64,000 bases of DNA from JALOOB01 sp040766655 (GCA_040766655.1 JAXGQB010000006.1:62001-126000), one strand, 5' to 3'. Numbered from the stretch's first letter, positions 31,916 through 39,916 are shown. Made by a program: numbers and translations. The notes: generated by a model from the letters alone, not told the origin.

Positions 31916-32991
31916 CAGCCTGCTCCGGCCGCGCCCAGCTTCGCGAGCTTCTTCTGGCGCTCTTCTGCCTTGCGCGCGATGCGGTTGAATGCGCCGGAGA
32001 GGCCCATGGCTTTCTTGACCTCGCGCATCGTCTCCCCGGCGATGGCGCGATAGCGCATGGTACCCTGGTAGATGATTTCGTCCACGAGGCCGCTCTGCGC
32101 GGCATACTGAGCCGCGCGCTCGCGCATCGGGTCCAAGAACGCGTTCAGCGAACTGGCAAGCCGCTCCTTGACCTCCACGTCGCCGATCGTGCCCGCGCGG
32201 TAGCGCGTCTTGAACTCCTCCACCAGGCCGCGATCGGGGTCGAAGTAGTCCAGGTAGGTGAAGACCGGGTTGCCCTCGACGTTTCCGGGGATGTCGGCGC
32301 GGATCCGGTTCGGATCGGTGTACATGCTGTGCACCTTCTTCCGGACCGTGGCCGCGTCGTCGCAGAGAAAGATCGCATTGCCGATCGACTTGCTCATCTT
32401 GGCCTGACCGTCGGTGCCGGGCAACGTGCCGCCTTCTACCAGGTCGTCGGGGACGGGGAAGACCTCGCCGTAGAGGCTGTTGAAGCGCCGGGCGATCTCG
32501 CGCGAGACCTCCACATGCGCCTGGTTGTCCTTGCCGACAGGCACCAGGTGGGCGCGCGGCAGGAGGATGTCGGCCGCCTGCAACACCGGGTAGCCCAGCA
32601 GGCCGAAGGGCACGGCCTCCTCGTCGATCATGGCGGCGCGGGCCATCTCCTTGATGCTGGGCACGCGCACCAGCCGCGGCACGGTCACCAGGTTGCCGAA
32701 GAGCAGCGCCAGCTCATACGTCTCGTGAACGGCCGACTGGAGGAAGATGGTCGATTTGGCAGGATCGATGCCCGCAGCCAGGTAGTCGAGCACCATGCCC
32801 CGCGCATTGTCCGCGATCTCCGCGATCTCCTGCGGGGAGTTCTTCGTAGTCAGCATGTGCAGGTCCGCGATGATGAAGTAACACTCGTACTCATCCTGCA
32901 GGCGGACGCGGTTGCGCAGGCTGCCAACGTAATGTCCCAGGTGCAGCCGGCCGGTCGGCCGGTCGCCGGTCAAGATCCTCTTCGCGGCCAT
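31915..32991 (-). CDS. trpS: Tryptophanyl-tRNA synthetase
   Basis: The 358-residue class I synthetase charges tRNA-Trp. RILTGDRPTGRLHLGHYVGS contains the HIGH-like motif (HLGH) and DGQAKMSKSIGNAIFL the KMSKS motif. FGLLGYPVLQAADILL and GKDNQAHVEVSREIARRFN bind tryptophan and the acceptor. GGAGG precedes ATG 32991 by 7 nt. A leader of about 70 nt with a terminator-like hairpin (33019-33050) and its own promoter (33069-33097) lies upstream, so attenuation is possible. An aldo/keto reductase, a HAD phosphatase and an M42 peptidase follow in the same direction with small gaps. Confidence 0.97.
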   Translation of the reverse strand: MAAKRILTGDRPTGRLHLGHYVGSLRNRVRLQDEYECYFIIADLHMLTTKNSPQEIAEIADNARGMVLDYLAAGIDPAKSTIFLQSAVHETYELALLFGNLVTVPRLVRVPSIKEMARAAMIDEEAVPFGLLGYPVLQAADILLPRAHLVPVGKDNQAHVEVSREIARRFNSLYGEVFPVPDDLVEGGTLPGTDGQAKMSKSIGNAIFLCDDAATVRKKVHSMYTDPNRIRADIPGNVEGNPVFTYLDYFDPDRGLVEEFKTRYRAGTIGDVEVKERLASSLNAFLDPMRERAAQYAAQSGLVDEIIYQGTMRYRAIAGETMREVKKAMGLSGAFNRIARKAEERQKKLAKLGAAGAG

Positions 32992-33018
32992 CGATCATCC
33001 TCCAGAGTTAGTCAACAA

Positions 33019-33050
33019 AAGACCCCGTCCCGCTGCAGGGACGAGGTCTT
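33019..33050 (-). promoter_or_regulatory. Leader hairpin (possible attenuator) of trpS
   Basis: On the minus-strand RNA AAGACCUCGUCCC (33050-33038), a 6-nt loop and GGGACGGGGUCUU (33031-33019) pair over 13 positions including one G-U, then UUGUUG follows. On the plus strand the same site would be a C-A mismatch, so the hairpin is tuned to the trpS direction. It lies between promoter and start codon. A 14-codon peptide frame beginning 33056 (MNKTSSLQRDGVFC) spans it but contains no Trp. Confidence 0.65.
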
Positions 33051-33068
33051 GTTCATCCTCGCGCCGCG

Positions 33069-33097
33069 AGTATGCCATAGGGCCGCGGCGATGTCAA
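33069..33097 (-). promoter_or_regulatory. Sigma70-type promoter of trpS
   Basis: On the minus strand TTGACA (33097-33092), a 17-nt spacer and CATACT (33074-33069) imply initiation near 33062 and a leader of about 70 nt. Confidence 0.75.
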
Positions 33098-33167
33098 AAC
33101 TTCCGGCGTCTGCAGCCCTGGCGCGGCGTGCCCGATTGAGCGGCCACTCCAAAGACGCACGGAACCT

Positions 33168-33200
33168 GAATTGGCACTTATGGGCCAATTCGGGTATAAT
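33168..33200 (+). promoter_or_regulatory. Promoter with overlapping dyad operator before the acidic zinc-ribbon gene
   Basis: TTGGCA (33171-33176), an 18-nt spacer and a perfect TATAAT (33195-33200) form a promoter. GAATTGGC (33168-33175) and GCCAATTC (33184-33191) form a perfect 8-bp inverted repeat with an 8-nt centre over the -35 box, a good candidate operator. The leader before ATG 33375 would be about 170 nt. Confidence 0.65.
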
Positions 33201-33374
33201 TAACGTAGTTGCGAAAGCATCCCCGGTCACCTTTCTCCATCGGCAAGATCGTGTCTCATCGTCATCCTCTCGCGATCATGATGCCATACGTCAGCCGATG
33301 GTGAGCCGAACGTCGCCTGGAGATCAGGCGCCTTATCACTTCGCCGTGTATGATGGGCGAAAGGATGGCACAGG

Positions 33375-33620
33375 ATGGACTTACCGGCCGAGCGTGAGGC
33401 AGGCGAATGGGAATGCATGGAGTGCGGTTACATCGAGGCGGGCGTGAAGGGCCGGCGCCTGAAGGCCTGTCCCGAGTGCGGTGCGCCTGCGCAGGCAATG
33501 GAGTTCTTCGCGTACGGAGATGATGAGGACGCCTGGGAAGACGAGGCGGCCAAGGATCTGTACGACGAAGAAGACGAAGACGAGACCGAGGACGACGATA
33601 TCGGGGTGCGCCGGGCCTGA
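33375..33620 (+). CDS. Small zinc-ribbon protein with acidic C-terminal tail
   Basis: The 81-residue protein has a rubredoxin-like zinc ribbon near its start, WECMECGYIEAG and LKACPECGAPAQ (four Cys in two CxxC pairs). The rest is strongly acidic (DDEDAWEDEAAKDLYDEEDE and beyond). No catalytic motif is seen. AAGGA-type sequence lies about 9 nt before the ATG. A similar plan (Cys cluster plus Asp/Glu-rich tail) is found in the protein at 60129. Rubredoxin-like electron transfer, metal storage or nucleic-acid mimicry are all possible. Function unknown. Confidence 0.7.
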   Translation: MDLPAEREAGEWECMECGYIEAGVKGRRLKACPECGAPAQAMEFFAYGDDEDAWEDEAAKDLYDEEDEDETEDDDIGVRRA

Positions 33621-33696
33621 CCGGGCACCATGGAATATCTTGGAGGAGTTGGCCACCGTTGTGGCCATACGATTGCTACCATAGCTGGGTAACCAC

Positions 33697-33847
33697 CGGT
33701 TGGGCGCTGCGCTAAGGCGCCGGGACCGTTAGGGCCCGATACAAGCTGATTCGAACCCCTGCGACCTTGTGTCAGACTCCCTGTGCGCCGCATGCTGGCG
33801 CCGGACAGGGAGTCCTGCGTGCCTGATGGTTGCAGGGGTTCTGTTTT
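33697..33847 (+). ncRNA. Unrecognised structured leader RNA upstream of the lysine 2,3-aminomutase operon
   Basis: This 254-nt gap holds strong nested stems. Helix A: CGGT (33697-33700) with ACCG (33725-33728), enclosing GGCGC/GCGCC. Helix B: GAACCCCTGCGACC (33753-33766) with GGTTGCAGGGGTTC (33828-33841), 14 pairs including one G-U. Inside B: TCAG/CTGA, then GACTCCCTGT (33775-33784) with ACAGGGAGTC (33805-33814), then GCGCC/GGCGC. TGTTTTG follows helix B directly, like a terminator, and the start codon is 27 nt further on. A small GGCCAC/GTGGCC hairpin precedes at 33650-33665. I could not match it to the lysine, cobalamin, SAM, glycine, TPP or T-box consensus. It could be a riboswitch with terminator or an attenuator. 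Confidence 0.55.
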
Positions 33848-33874
33848 GCCTGTGAAAGGACCGTGAGGTAAATC

Positions 33875-35224
33875 ATGATTCACCTTATCGAACTGGATGT
33901 CATTGCCGATGAGCCTCCCCACGCCAGTGAGGAGCCTCCCCAACGTGGCTCGCTGCGTACCATGAATGCAGCGAGGTCTCGCCGCGCCGCGCCCTGGGCC
34001 GGCGTGCCCGATGCGCAGTGGAATGACTGGCGCTGGCAGCTCAGCCATCGGCTGAACAGCGTCGAGGAACTCGGGCGCATCATCAACCTCACCCCTGAGG
34101 AAGCGGAAGGCGCCCGCAGCGCGCTCTTTCGTGTCGATATCACGCCCTATTTCGCGTCCCTGATCGATCCCGACGATCCGAACTGCCCGATCCGCCGCCA
34201 GGTGATTCCCACCTCGAACGAATTGATCGCGTTCGACGGCATGGTCGAGGACTCGCTTAACGAAGATGCGAACAGCCCGGTGCCCGGCCTGGTGCACCGC
34301 TATCCCGACCGCGTCCTGATGCTGGTCACCACGCAGTGCGCGAGCTACTGCCGCTACTGCACGCGCAGCCGCCTCGTGGGCGACCCATCCGTGCAATTCA
34401 GCCGCGGTGACTATGACCGGCAGATCGACTACATCGCACGCACGCCACAGATCCGCGACGTTCTGCTTTCGGGGGGCGACCCGTTGGTGCTCCCGCCGAA
34501 GATCCTGGAGGACATCCTGCGCCGGCTGCGCGCGATCGAGCACGTGGAGATCATCCGCATCGGCACTCGCGTGCCGGTGTTCATGCCGCAGCGGATCACG
34601 CCCGAGCTGGTTGCGATGCTGCGCCAGTTCCACCCGCTGTGGATGAACGTCCACTTCAACCATGCGAAGGAACTCACACCGGAGGCGGCCCAGGCCCTGA
34701 CGCTGCTGGCCGATGCCGGCATCCCGCTCGGCGCCCAGACCGTGCTCCTGGCGGGCGTCAACGACTCCGTCGAGGTCATGAAGGAACTGGTCCACAAGCT
34801 GGTGATGAACCGCGTCCGGCCGTACTACCTGTACCAGTGCGACCTGGTTCACGGCGCGGGCCACTTCCGCACGACGGTCAGCAAGGGCATCGAGATCATC
34901 GAAGGGCTGCGCGGCCACACGTCCGGGTATGCGATCCCGACCTACGTGGTCGATGCGCCCGGCGGCGGCGGGAAGATCCCCGTCATGCCCCAGTACCTGA
35001 TCAGCCAGGCGCCGGGCAAGGTGGTGCTGCGCAACTTCGAGGGCTTCATCACGACGTATGATGAGCCCAACGACTACACCGGGCACACCGCGGCCCGGCC
35101 CGAGCGCGCCCGACCGGCGCAGTCCGGAGCGGGGGACGGCATTTACGGCCTCCTGGCCGGCGCGCGGCAGCACATCAGGCCCGAGGGGTACGACAAGACG
35201 CACGCGCAACCCCACAAACAATGA
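33875..35224 (+). CDS. Lysine 2,3-aminomutase (KamA family)
   Basis: The 449-residue radical SAM/PLP enzyme converts L-lysine to L-beta-lysine. CASYCRYC (Cys 155, 159, 162) binds the cluster, VLLSGGDPLVLP is the family GGDP motif and DAPGGGGKIPVMPQY contains the PLP Lys367. The C-terminal extension (about 400-449) is Ala/Arg/Pro-rich and ends in a polar tail. EpmB is a shorter relative without this extension, so KamA is favoured, but arginine or glutamate aminomutases are also close. GAGG precedes the ATG. An ATP-grasp ligase follows 13 nt later, and an unrecognised structured leader precedes. A beta-lysine acetyltransferase (AblB) is not in the pair. Confidence 0.88.
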   Translation: MIHLIELDVIADEPPHASEEPPQRGSLRTMNAARSRRAAPWAGVPDAQWNDWRWQLSHRLNSVEELGRIINLTPEEAEGARSALFRVDITPYFASLIDPDDPNCPIRRQVIPTSNELIAFDGMVEDSLNEDANSPVPGLVHRYPDRVLMLVTTQCASYCRYCTRSRLVGDPSVQFSRGDYDRQIDYIARTPQIRDVLLSGGDPLVLPPKILEDILRRLRAIEHVEIIRIGTRVPVFMPQRITPELVAMLRQFHPLWMNVHFNHAKELTPEAAQALTLLADAGIPLGAQTVLLAGVNDSVEVMKELVHKLVMNRVRPYYLYQCDLVHGAGHFRTTVSKGIEIIEGLRGHTSGYAIPTYVVDAPGGGGKIPVMPQYLISQAPGKVVLRNFEGFITTYDEPNDYTGHTAARPERARPAQSGAGDGIYGLLAGARQHIRPEGYDKTHAQPHKQ

Positions 35225-35237
35225 TAGACAACGGTGA

Positions 35238-36302
35238 GTGATGATGGGTCTGAACATCGCGGTCCTGGCGAACCTGAAGAAAAACGCGCCGGCCTACGAG
35301 GGCATGTCCGACGACGCGTGGGACGACCTCGACTCGGACGTCACGATCGACGCGATCGTCTCGGCGCTCGAGACCGGCGGCCATCGGGCCACGTTCCTCG
35401 AGGGCAACCTCTCCCTCGTCGAGACGCTGCCCAGGCTCAAGCCGGACATCTGCTTCAACATCTGCGAAGGCCACTGGGGCGACTCGCGCGAATCGCACGT
35501 GCCCGCGATCCTGGAGATGCTGCGCATCCCCTACACGGGCAGCGGGGTGCTGAACCTGGCCCTGACGCTCGACAAGCCGATGACCAAGCGGGTGCTGTCG
35601 TTCCACGAGCTGCCCACGCCTGCCTTCCAGGTGTTCGAGCGCGCGGACGAGCCGCTGGATGACGACCTGCGCTTCCCCCTATTTGCCAAGCCGAGCCGGG
35701 AGGGCACCGGCATGGGGGTCAGCGGGCAGTCGATCGTGCATGATGCGGCGGAACTGCGCGCCCAGCTGGCCGAACAGCTTGTGCGCTATCGCCAGCCCAT
35801 CCTGGTCGAGCGCTTCATCCGCGGTCGTGAGGTAACGGTCGGCGTGGTGGGCAATCTCAGGCCGCCGGTGGCCCGGCGGATGCCCGACGACGAGGCCGCG
35901 GCACGCGTGCTGGGCGGGCTGCGCTTCCTGCCGCCGCTCGAGGTGAACTTCGAGGCCTATCCGGAGAGCGAGGCGGGCGTCTATACTAACCGCATGAAGA
36001 CGGAGTGGGCGCACGAGTTTCATTACCTGTGCCCCGCGCCGCTGCCGCCGGCCCTGGGGCAGGAACTGAATCTGCTGGCCGCGGCCGTGTTTCGCGTCAC
36101 CGACTGCAGGGACGTCGCGCGCGTGGACTTCCGGTTGGATGAGGAAGACGGCGACCGGCCCTACATCCTGGAGGTCAATCCCCTGCCCGGGCTCTACCCG
36201 GGCCTGAGCGACCTGGTGTTGGAGGCCGCCGCGGATGGTATCGGATACGACGCGCTGATCAACTCGATCCTGGACGCGGCGCGGATCCGCTATGGCCTCT
36301 GA
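35238..36302 (+). CDS. ATP-grasp ligase, D-alanine-D-alanine ligase-like
   Basis: The protein of about 352 residues resembles Ddl. FNICEGHWGDSRESHVPAIL and IPYTGSGVLNLALTLDKPMT (the serine/lysine loop region) are typical, LFAKPSREGTGMGVSGQS is the ATP loop and YILEVNPLPGLYPGLSDL contains the magnesium ligands (E and N). It is shorter and more divergent than true Ddl at the N-terminus, and it sits in an operon with lysine 2,3-aminomutase. It may therefore join beta-lysine or another amino acid to a substrate, not make cell-wall D-Ala-D-Ala. The start is GTG 35238 or one of the next two ATGs; the Shine-Dalgarno is weak. Confidence 0.85.
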   Translation: MMMGLNIAVLANLKKNAPAYEGMSDDAWDDLDSDVTIDAIVSALETGGHRATFLEGNLSLVETLPRLKPDICFNICEGHWGDSRESHVPAILEMLRIPYTGSGVLNLALTLDKPMTKRVLSFHELPTPAFQVFERADEPLDDDLRFPLFAKPSREGTGMGVSGQSIVHDAAELRAQLAEQLVRYRQPILVERFIRGREVTVGVVGNLRPPVARRMPDDEAAARVLGGLRFLPPLEVNFEAYPESEAGVYTNRMKTEWAHEFHYLCPAPLPPALGQELNLLAAAVFRVTDCRDVARVDFRLDEEDGDRPYILEVNPLPGLYPGLSDLVLEAAADGIGYDALINSILDAARIRYGL

Positions 36303-36352
36303 TCGGGGCGCCGGGCGCCGCCGTCAAGGGGCCTGGTAGATTTCTTGCCGTT

Positions 36353-36424
36353 AGGTGCCGGGCACCTCGAAGGTGCCCGGCACCTGGACCGCGCGAGAGC
36401 CCTCGTCGTCAGGTGCCGGGCGCC
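36353..36424. repeat. Palindromic repeats (AGGTGCCGGGCACCT type) at the 3' end of the histidine kinase gene
   Basis: Two facing units (36353-36367 and 36371-36385, around CGA) can form a 14-bp stem with a 3-nt loop, the same plan as at 1933-1965. A third, degraded unit (36411-36424) lies inside the histidine kinase gene and supplies its last codons (Pro-Gly-Thr) and stop. Confidence 0.85.
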
Positions 36425-38415
36425 ACTGGCGCCGGCACGCGAACTGTGAGACGCGTGCCGCAGCCGGGCGAACTCACGAGGTCGAGCCCGCCGCCGAGCG
36501 CCTGCGCCCGCTCGCGCATCGATCTAAGGCCCAGGTGGCCTGGGAACTCGGCTGACGGATCGAAACCGATGCCGTCGTCGCCCACCTCGAGCGTCACGCC
36601 ATCCGGCGCGCACGCCAGGTGTAGGTCCAGCCGGTTTGGCCGCGCATGCCGGATGGCGTTCTGCAGCGCCTCGAGCGAGATCCGATAAAGCGCTTCCTTG
36701 GCTGCGAGGGGCAGGTCAGGCTCATCGCACAGGCTCATTGCCACCTCGATGTTGTGGCGCGCGCACAGGGCCTCCACCTGCCGGGTGAGCGCAGCGACGA
36801 GTCCCTCTTTCTCCAGCGACTCGGGGCGCAGCTCGAAGATCAGCGCACGCATCTCCTTGAGCCCTCCATGCGTCAATGACAGCGCATAGTCCAACGCATC
36901 GCGCGTCTTGGCGCGATCCGTATCCAATTGGGCGAGCGCGGTATGCACACCGAGCGAAATGCCGTAGAGCGCCTGCGAGACCGAGTCGTGCAGCTCGCGC
37001 GCCAGGCGCTGACGTTCCTCCAATGCGGTTCGCTTCTGCAGGTCGAGTGCCAGTTCGGCCTGCGCCTGGCGCAACGCCGCCTCCGACCGTCTGCGCTCTG
37101 TGATGTCCTCGATCACGCTGGCAAACCGATTGCCGCCGGCCGAGAAGGTGCTGACCCGGTGGTGGCGGTCGACGACCCTGGCATAGGTCTCCCATTCGAT
37201 CGGGGTACGGGTGGCGACGACCTGCGCAAAGCGCGGCAGGTACTCCGGGATCGCATCGGGGAAAAGCTCGCTGATGCGCCTGCCCACGATGCGGTCGGGC
37301 GCGATGCCGGTGTGCGATTCGTAGGCTTTGTTCACCTCCAGTACGCGCCAGTCCACTGCCACGCCCTGCTCGTCGTAAATGAGCTCATACAGCGCGAATC
37401 CCTCCGCCATGTTCTGAAAGAGGAGTCGATATTTCTCTTCGCCCGCCCGAAGCGCGTTCTCAGCCCGCACACGCTTCGTGATGTCGAAGGCGTAGATGCG
37501 AACGACGTCCGACGAGGGGATCACCTGGATCGACTCGGCGAAGATGGCGTCTCCGACCTGAACATCGCGCAAGAACCCGTCCTCGTGCCCTTCAGCCAGG
37601 GCCTCCAGGATCGTGGCCATATCTGCGGGCAGGAACAGACTGGCGTCGTCGCCCAGCCCCAAATGTTCCAGGGCGACCGCCGCGCTGGGGTTGACGAACG
37701 TGATCGTCCCCGACGCGTTCACCTCCAGCACGGGGTTGGGATTCAGGGCGGGGAACGATGAGAGATGGTGGATCCTGGCTTCCGAGCGCTTCCGTTCCGT
37801 GATGTCCTGGCTGAAGATGGCGATTCGGATCATCCTGCCGTCTGCGCCAAATACGGGATGCAGGTGGTTGTCGAAGATCCTGCCCTCCCGCTCGTCGACG
37901 AAGTACAGCGGCTGCTGCTCCCGCCTGATCCGGTCGAGATAGGGACGCCGCCGTTCGGCCACGTCAGGCGGAAAGAAGTCGAACAGGCTCGACCCCGCCA
38001 TCGTTTCGACAGGGACGCCCAGTCTCGTGGCGGCAGTGGCATTGGATGCCAGCACGGTGCCCTCAGTGTCCAGCAGGATAGCCGATTCAGGGATCGCATT
38101 CATCAGTGCACGGGCCGTTTCCTCGCTCGTCCGCAGCGCCTCGTTTGCCTCTTCCAGTTCAGCCGTGCGTTCCGCCACCCGCTCCGCCAGGTCGTCCCGG
38201 GCCTGGCGAAGCACCGCTTCGGCCCGCTGTCGCGTCTCGGTGGACCATCGAATGGAGATGAAGGCCAGCACGACCACGACGCTGGCGAAGATTACGTGCG
38301 GCAGGTTGAAGGCGACGGTACCGCCCACCAGGCGATCCATCACCACATCGAGAAGGATGATCGTAACGGATAGCAGGATGGCGGGCGCCGCAATGTGAAG
38401 AGAGGACTTCTTCAT
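36409..38415 (-). CDS. NarL-type sensor histidine kinase with three PAS domains
   Basis: The 668-residue kinase has two membrane helices (residues 8-30 and 38-55), a coiled-coil (60-100) and three PAS domains (about 102-208, 225-315, 325-440), each ending in a DITER/DITKR signature. The HisKA_3 domain carries ERQRLARELHDSVSQALYGI with phospho-acceptor His476. The HATPase domain (565-665) contains ALQNAIRHARPNRLDLHLAC, DDGIGFDP and GLRSMRERAQALGGGL. AAGGG precedes the ATG. The response regulator gene lies 84 nt upstream on the same strand, so they form a two-gene unit. The stop codon lies inside a palindromic repeat, so the natural end may have been rewritten. Confidence 0.93.
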   Translation of the reverse strand: MKKSSLHIAAPAILLSVTIILLDVVMDRLVGGTVAFNLPHVIFASVVVVLAFISIRWSTETRQRAEAVLRQARDDLAERVAERTAELEEANEALRTSEETARALMNAIPESAILLDTEGTVLASNATAATRLGVPVETMAGSSLFDFFPPDVAERRRPYLDRIRREQQPLYFVDEREGRIFDNHLHPVFGADGRMIRIAIFSQDITERKRSEARIHHLSSFPALNPNPVLEVNASGTITFVNPSAAVALEHLGLGDDASLFLPADMATILEALAEGHEDGFLRDVQVGDAIFAESIQVIPSSDVVRIYAFDITKRVRAENALRAGEEKYRLLFQNMAEGFALYELIYDEQGVAVDWRVLEVNKAYESHTGIAPDRIVGRRISELFPDAIPEYLPRFAQVVATRTPIEWETYARVVDRHHRVSTFSAGGNRFASVIEDITERRRSEAALRQAQAELALDLQKRTALEERQRLARELHDSVSQALYGISLGVHTALAQLDTDRAKTRDALDYALSLTHGGLKEMRALIFELRPESLEKEGLVAALTRQVEALCARHNIEVAMSLCDEPDLPLAAKEALYRISLEALQNAIRHARPNRLDLHLACAPDGVTLEVGDDGIGFDPSAEFPGHLGLRSMRERAQALGGGLDLVSSPGCGTRLTVRVPAPVAPGT

Positions 38416-38499
38416 GGAACTGACCCTTCGCTGGCAGCTGAGGTTTGTCGCCGCGATTCGCGGTCGCCTGGTTGGGGGAACGAGACCTCTGCAATCTGC

Positions 38500-39135
38500 T
38501 CAGTCGGCTGACACCAGCCCGGTGCGAATGGCATACAGCGCGGCCTGCGTTCGGCTGGGAACGCCCAGTTTGTCCAGGACGTGGCTGACATGTGTCTTCA
38601 CGGTCTGGTCTGCGATCGTCAGGGCTTGCGCGATCTCCTTGTTCGATTTGCCTTGCCCCAGTAACCGCAGTACCTCGGTCTCGCGCTCGGTCAACGGTTC
38701 CGGGCTGCTCTCCGGGGTGCGCACTTCGCGCAGCAGGCGGGCTGCCGCCTGCGGGGAGAGCTGTACCTGGCCCGCGGAGGCGGCCTTGATCGCGCGTCGT
38801 AGCTCGTGCGCCTCGGTGTCCTTCAGCAGGTAGCCGATCGCTCCGGCGCGAATGGCCTCAACCACCGTAGCATCTTCCAGGACGCTGGTGAGCGCGACGA
38901 CTTCGGTATCGGGCAGTTCCCGACGAATGGCCTTGATCGCATTGATGCCGTCCATCACGGGCATGATCAGGTCCATCAGGACGACGTCAGGACGAAGCCG
39001 GCGGGCCAGCTGCACTGCCTCGGCGCCATCGCGCGCCTCGCCGACGATCTGCAATTCCCCGTCAGTTTCCAGGAACATGCGCAGTCCTTGCCTCACAACG
39101 CTGTGGTCGTCCGCAATCAGAACCTGGATCGGCAT
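38500..39135 (-). CDS. NarL/FixJ-type response regulator
   Basis: The 211-residue regulator has a receiver domain (VLIADDHSVVRQGLRMFLE; Asp55 in VVLMDLIMPVMDGINAI; Lys in GYLLKDTEAHELRRAI) and a LuxR-type HTH (LTERETEVLRLLGQGKSNKE, then IAQALTIADQTVKTHVSHVL). It is the natural partner of the downstream histidine kinase. AGGAGA precedes ATG 39135. The 222-bp gap to the divergent receiver-only gene holds no other gene; its plus strand contains a TATACT (39232-39237) without a clear -35 and an imperfect hairpin at about 39327-39351. Confidence 0.95.
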   Translation of the reverse strand: MPIQVLIADDHSVVRQGLRMFLETDGELQIVGEARDGAEAVQLARRLRPDVVLMDLIMPVMDGINAIKAIRRELPDTEVVALTSVLEDATVVEAIRAGAIGYLLKDTEAHELRRAIKAASAGQVQLSPQAAARLLREVRTPESSPEPLTERETEVLRLLGQGKSNKEIAQALTIADQTVKTHVSHVLDKLGVPSRTQAALYAIRTGLVSAD

Positions 39136-39357
39136 TTGGCTCTCCTGATACTTTTGGGTGAGGCAGTACCGAACCCGAAGTATGAAACCGGGATCACGCT
39201 TCGGCCCGATGTGCACGCCGCGGCGGCACCCTATACTGTTTTTCAGCGATCACGCGCTTGCCGTGAACTGTCCCATGTACGCTGTGTCAGGACGCTGATG
39301 ATTGTACCACACCCCCCATCAAAATTCACCCTGCCCTTGCGGGCGGTGATTGGGGCG

Positions 39358-39777
39358 ATGATGATTCGACTACTGCTCGTTGGGGACCAGCCTTCCGTCC
39401 GGAAGGGCCTGCAGATGCTGCTTGCCGCCGAACCGGACCTGGTCGTGGTTGGGGAGGCATCGGACGTGGCTACTGTACTTGACCAGGTGTCGGGTCTCCA
39501 TCCCGATGTCATTGTCATGGATGTCGACATGTCGCGCTTGAACGGCCTCGTGACGGTAGACACGCTGCAGACGGCCTGTCCGCAGGCAGCGATCATCGTC
39601 CTGAGCATCCACGATGATGCGAAGATGCGCGGCGATGCAGCGGCTGCGGGCGCAGTCGCTTTCATCGCGAAGTCCATGCCCGTTGACATGCTGCTGACGG
39701 CGATTCGCCAGGTTGCCGGTCAGCGTGGAAGCGGGTCGACAGCAACCGTTTCCCCACTCAGGCCAAAGGAGGGGTAA
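39358..39777 (+). CDS. Receiver-only response regulator, altered acidic pocket
   Basis: The 139-residue protein is a single receiver domain. IRLLLVGDQPSVRKGLQMLL opens it, VIVMDVDMSRLNGLVTV carries the phospho-acceptor Asp55, and VAFIAKSMPVDMLLTAI the conserved Lys. The usual acidic pair at the end of beta-1 (DD) reads GD, so one magnesium ligand is missing. No output domain follows. It starts at ATG 39358 or 39361 and is divergent from the NarL-type regulator, so it may share phosphate with the kinase or act as a phosphate sink. Confidence 0.8.
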   Translation: MMIRLLLVGDQPSVRKGLQMLLAAEPDLVVVGEASDVATVLDQVSGLHPDVIVMDVDMSRLNGLVTVDTLQTACPQAAIIVLSIHDDAKMRGDAAAAGAVAFIAKSMPVDMLLTAIRQVAGQRGSGSTATVSPLRPKEG

Positions 39778-39916
39778 TGAGGAGTACTACGAGCAGTTTA
39801 GAAGTCGTGTTAGAAACGACCCCCGGATGCAGCCAAAGAGCGACGGTCCCCCCTCGCTGGGCCGGGTCTCAGGAGGCCACCCCTGCCGCGGAAAGGCATA
39901 ACAAAGGAGACTAAGG

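Noticed and set aside
32992..33240. T-box riboswitch for trpS
   Set aside because: The hairpin resembles a T-box terminator, but the specifier stem and the AGGGUGGNACCGCG sequence are missing and the leader is only about 70 nt.
33740..33770. tRNA-like GATTCGAACCCCTGCGACC on the strand opposite a possible tRNA
   Set aside because: The T-stem cannot pair, and there is no acceptor stem, anticodon arm or CCA-side TGG; the bases are part of the 14-bp helix of the kamA leader.
33428..35257. 609-codon minus-strand frame opposite lysine aminomutase
   Set aside because: No motif, crosses a clear intergenic region with RNA stems, and KamA is unmistakable on the plus strand. Similar long antisense frames opposite dnaK, ppdK, menA, the sugar transferase and HMG-CoA reductase were rejected for the same reason.
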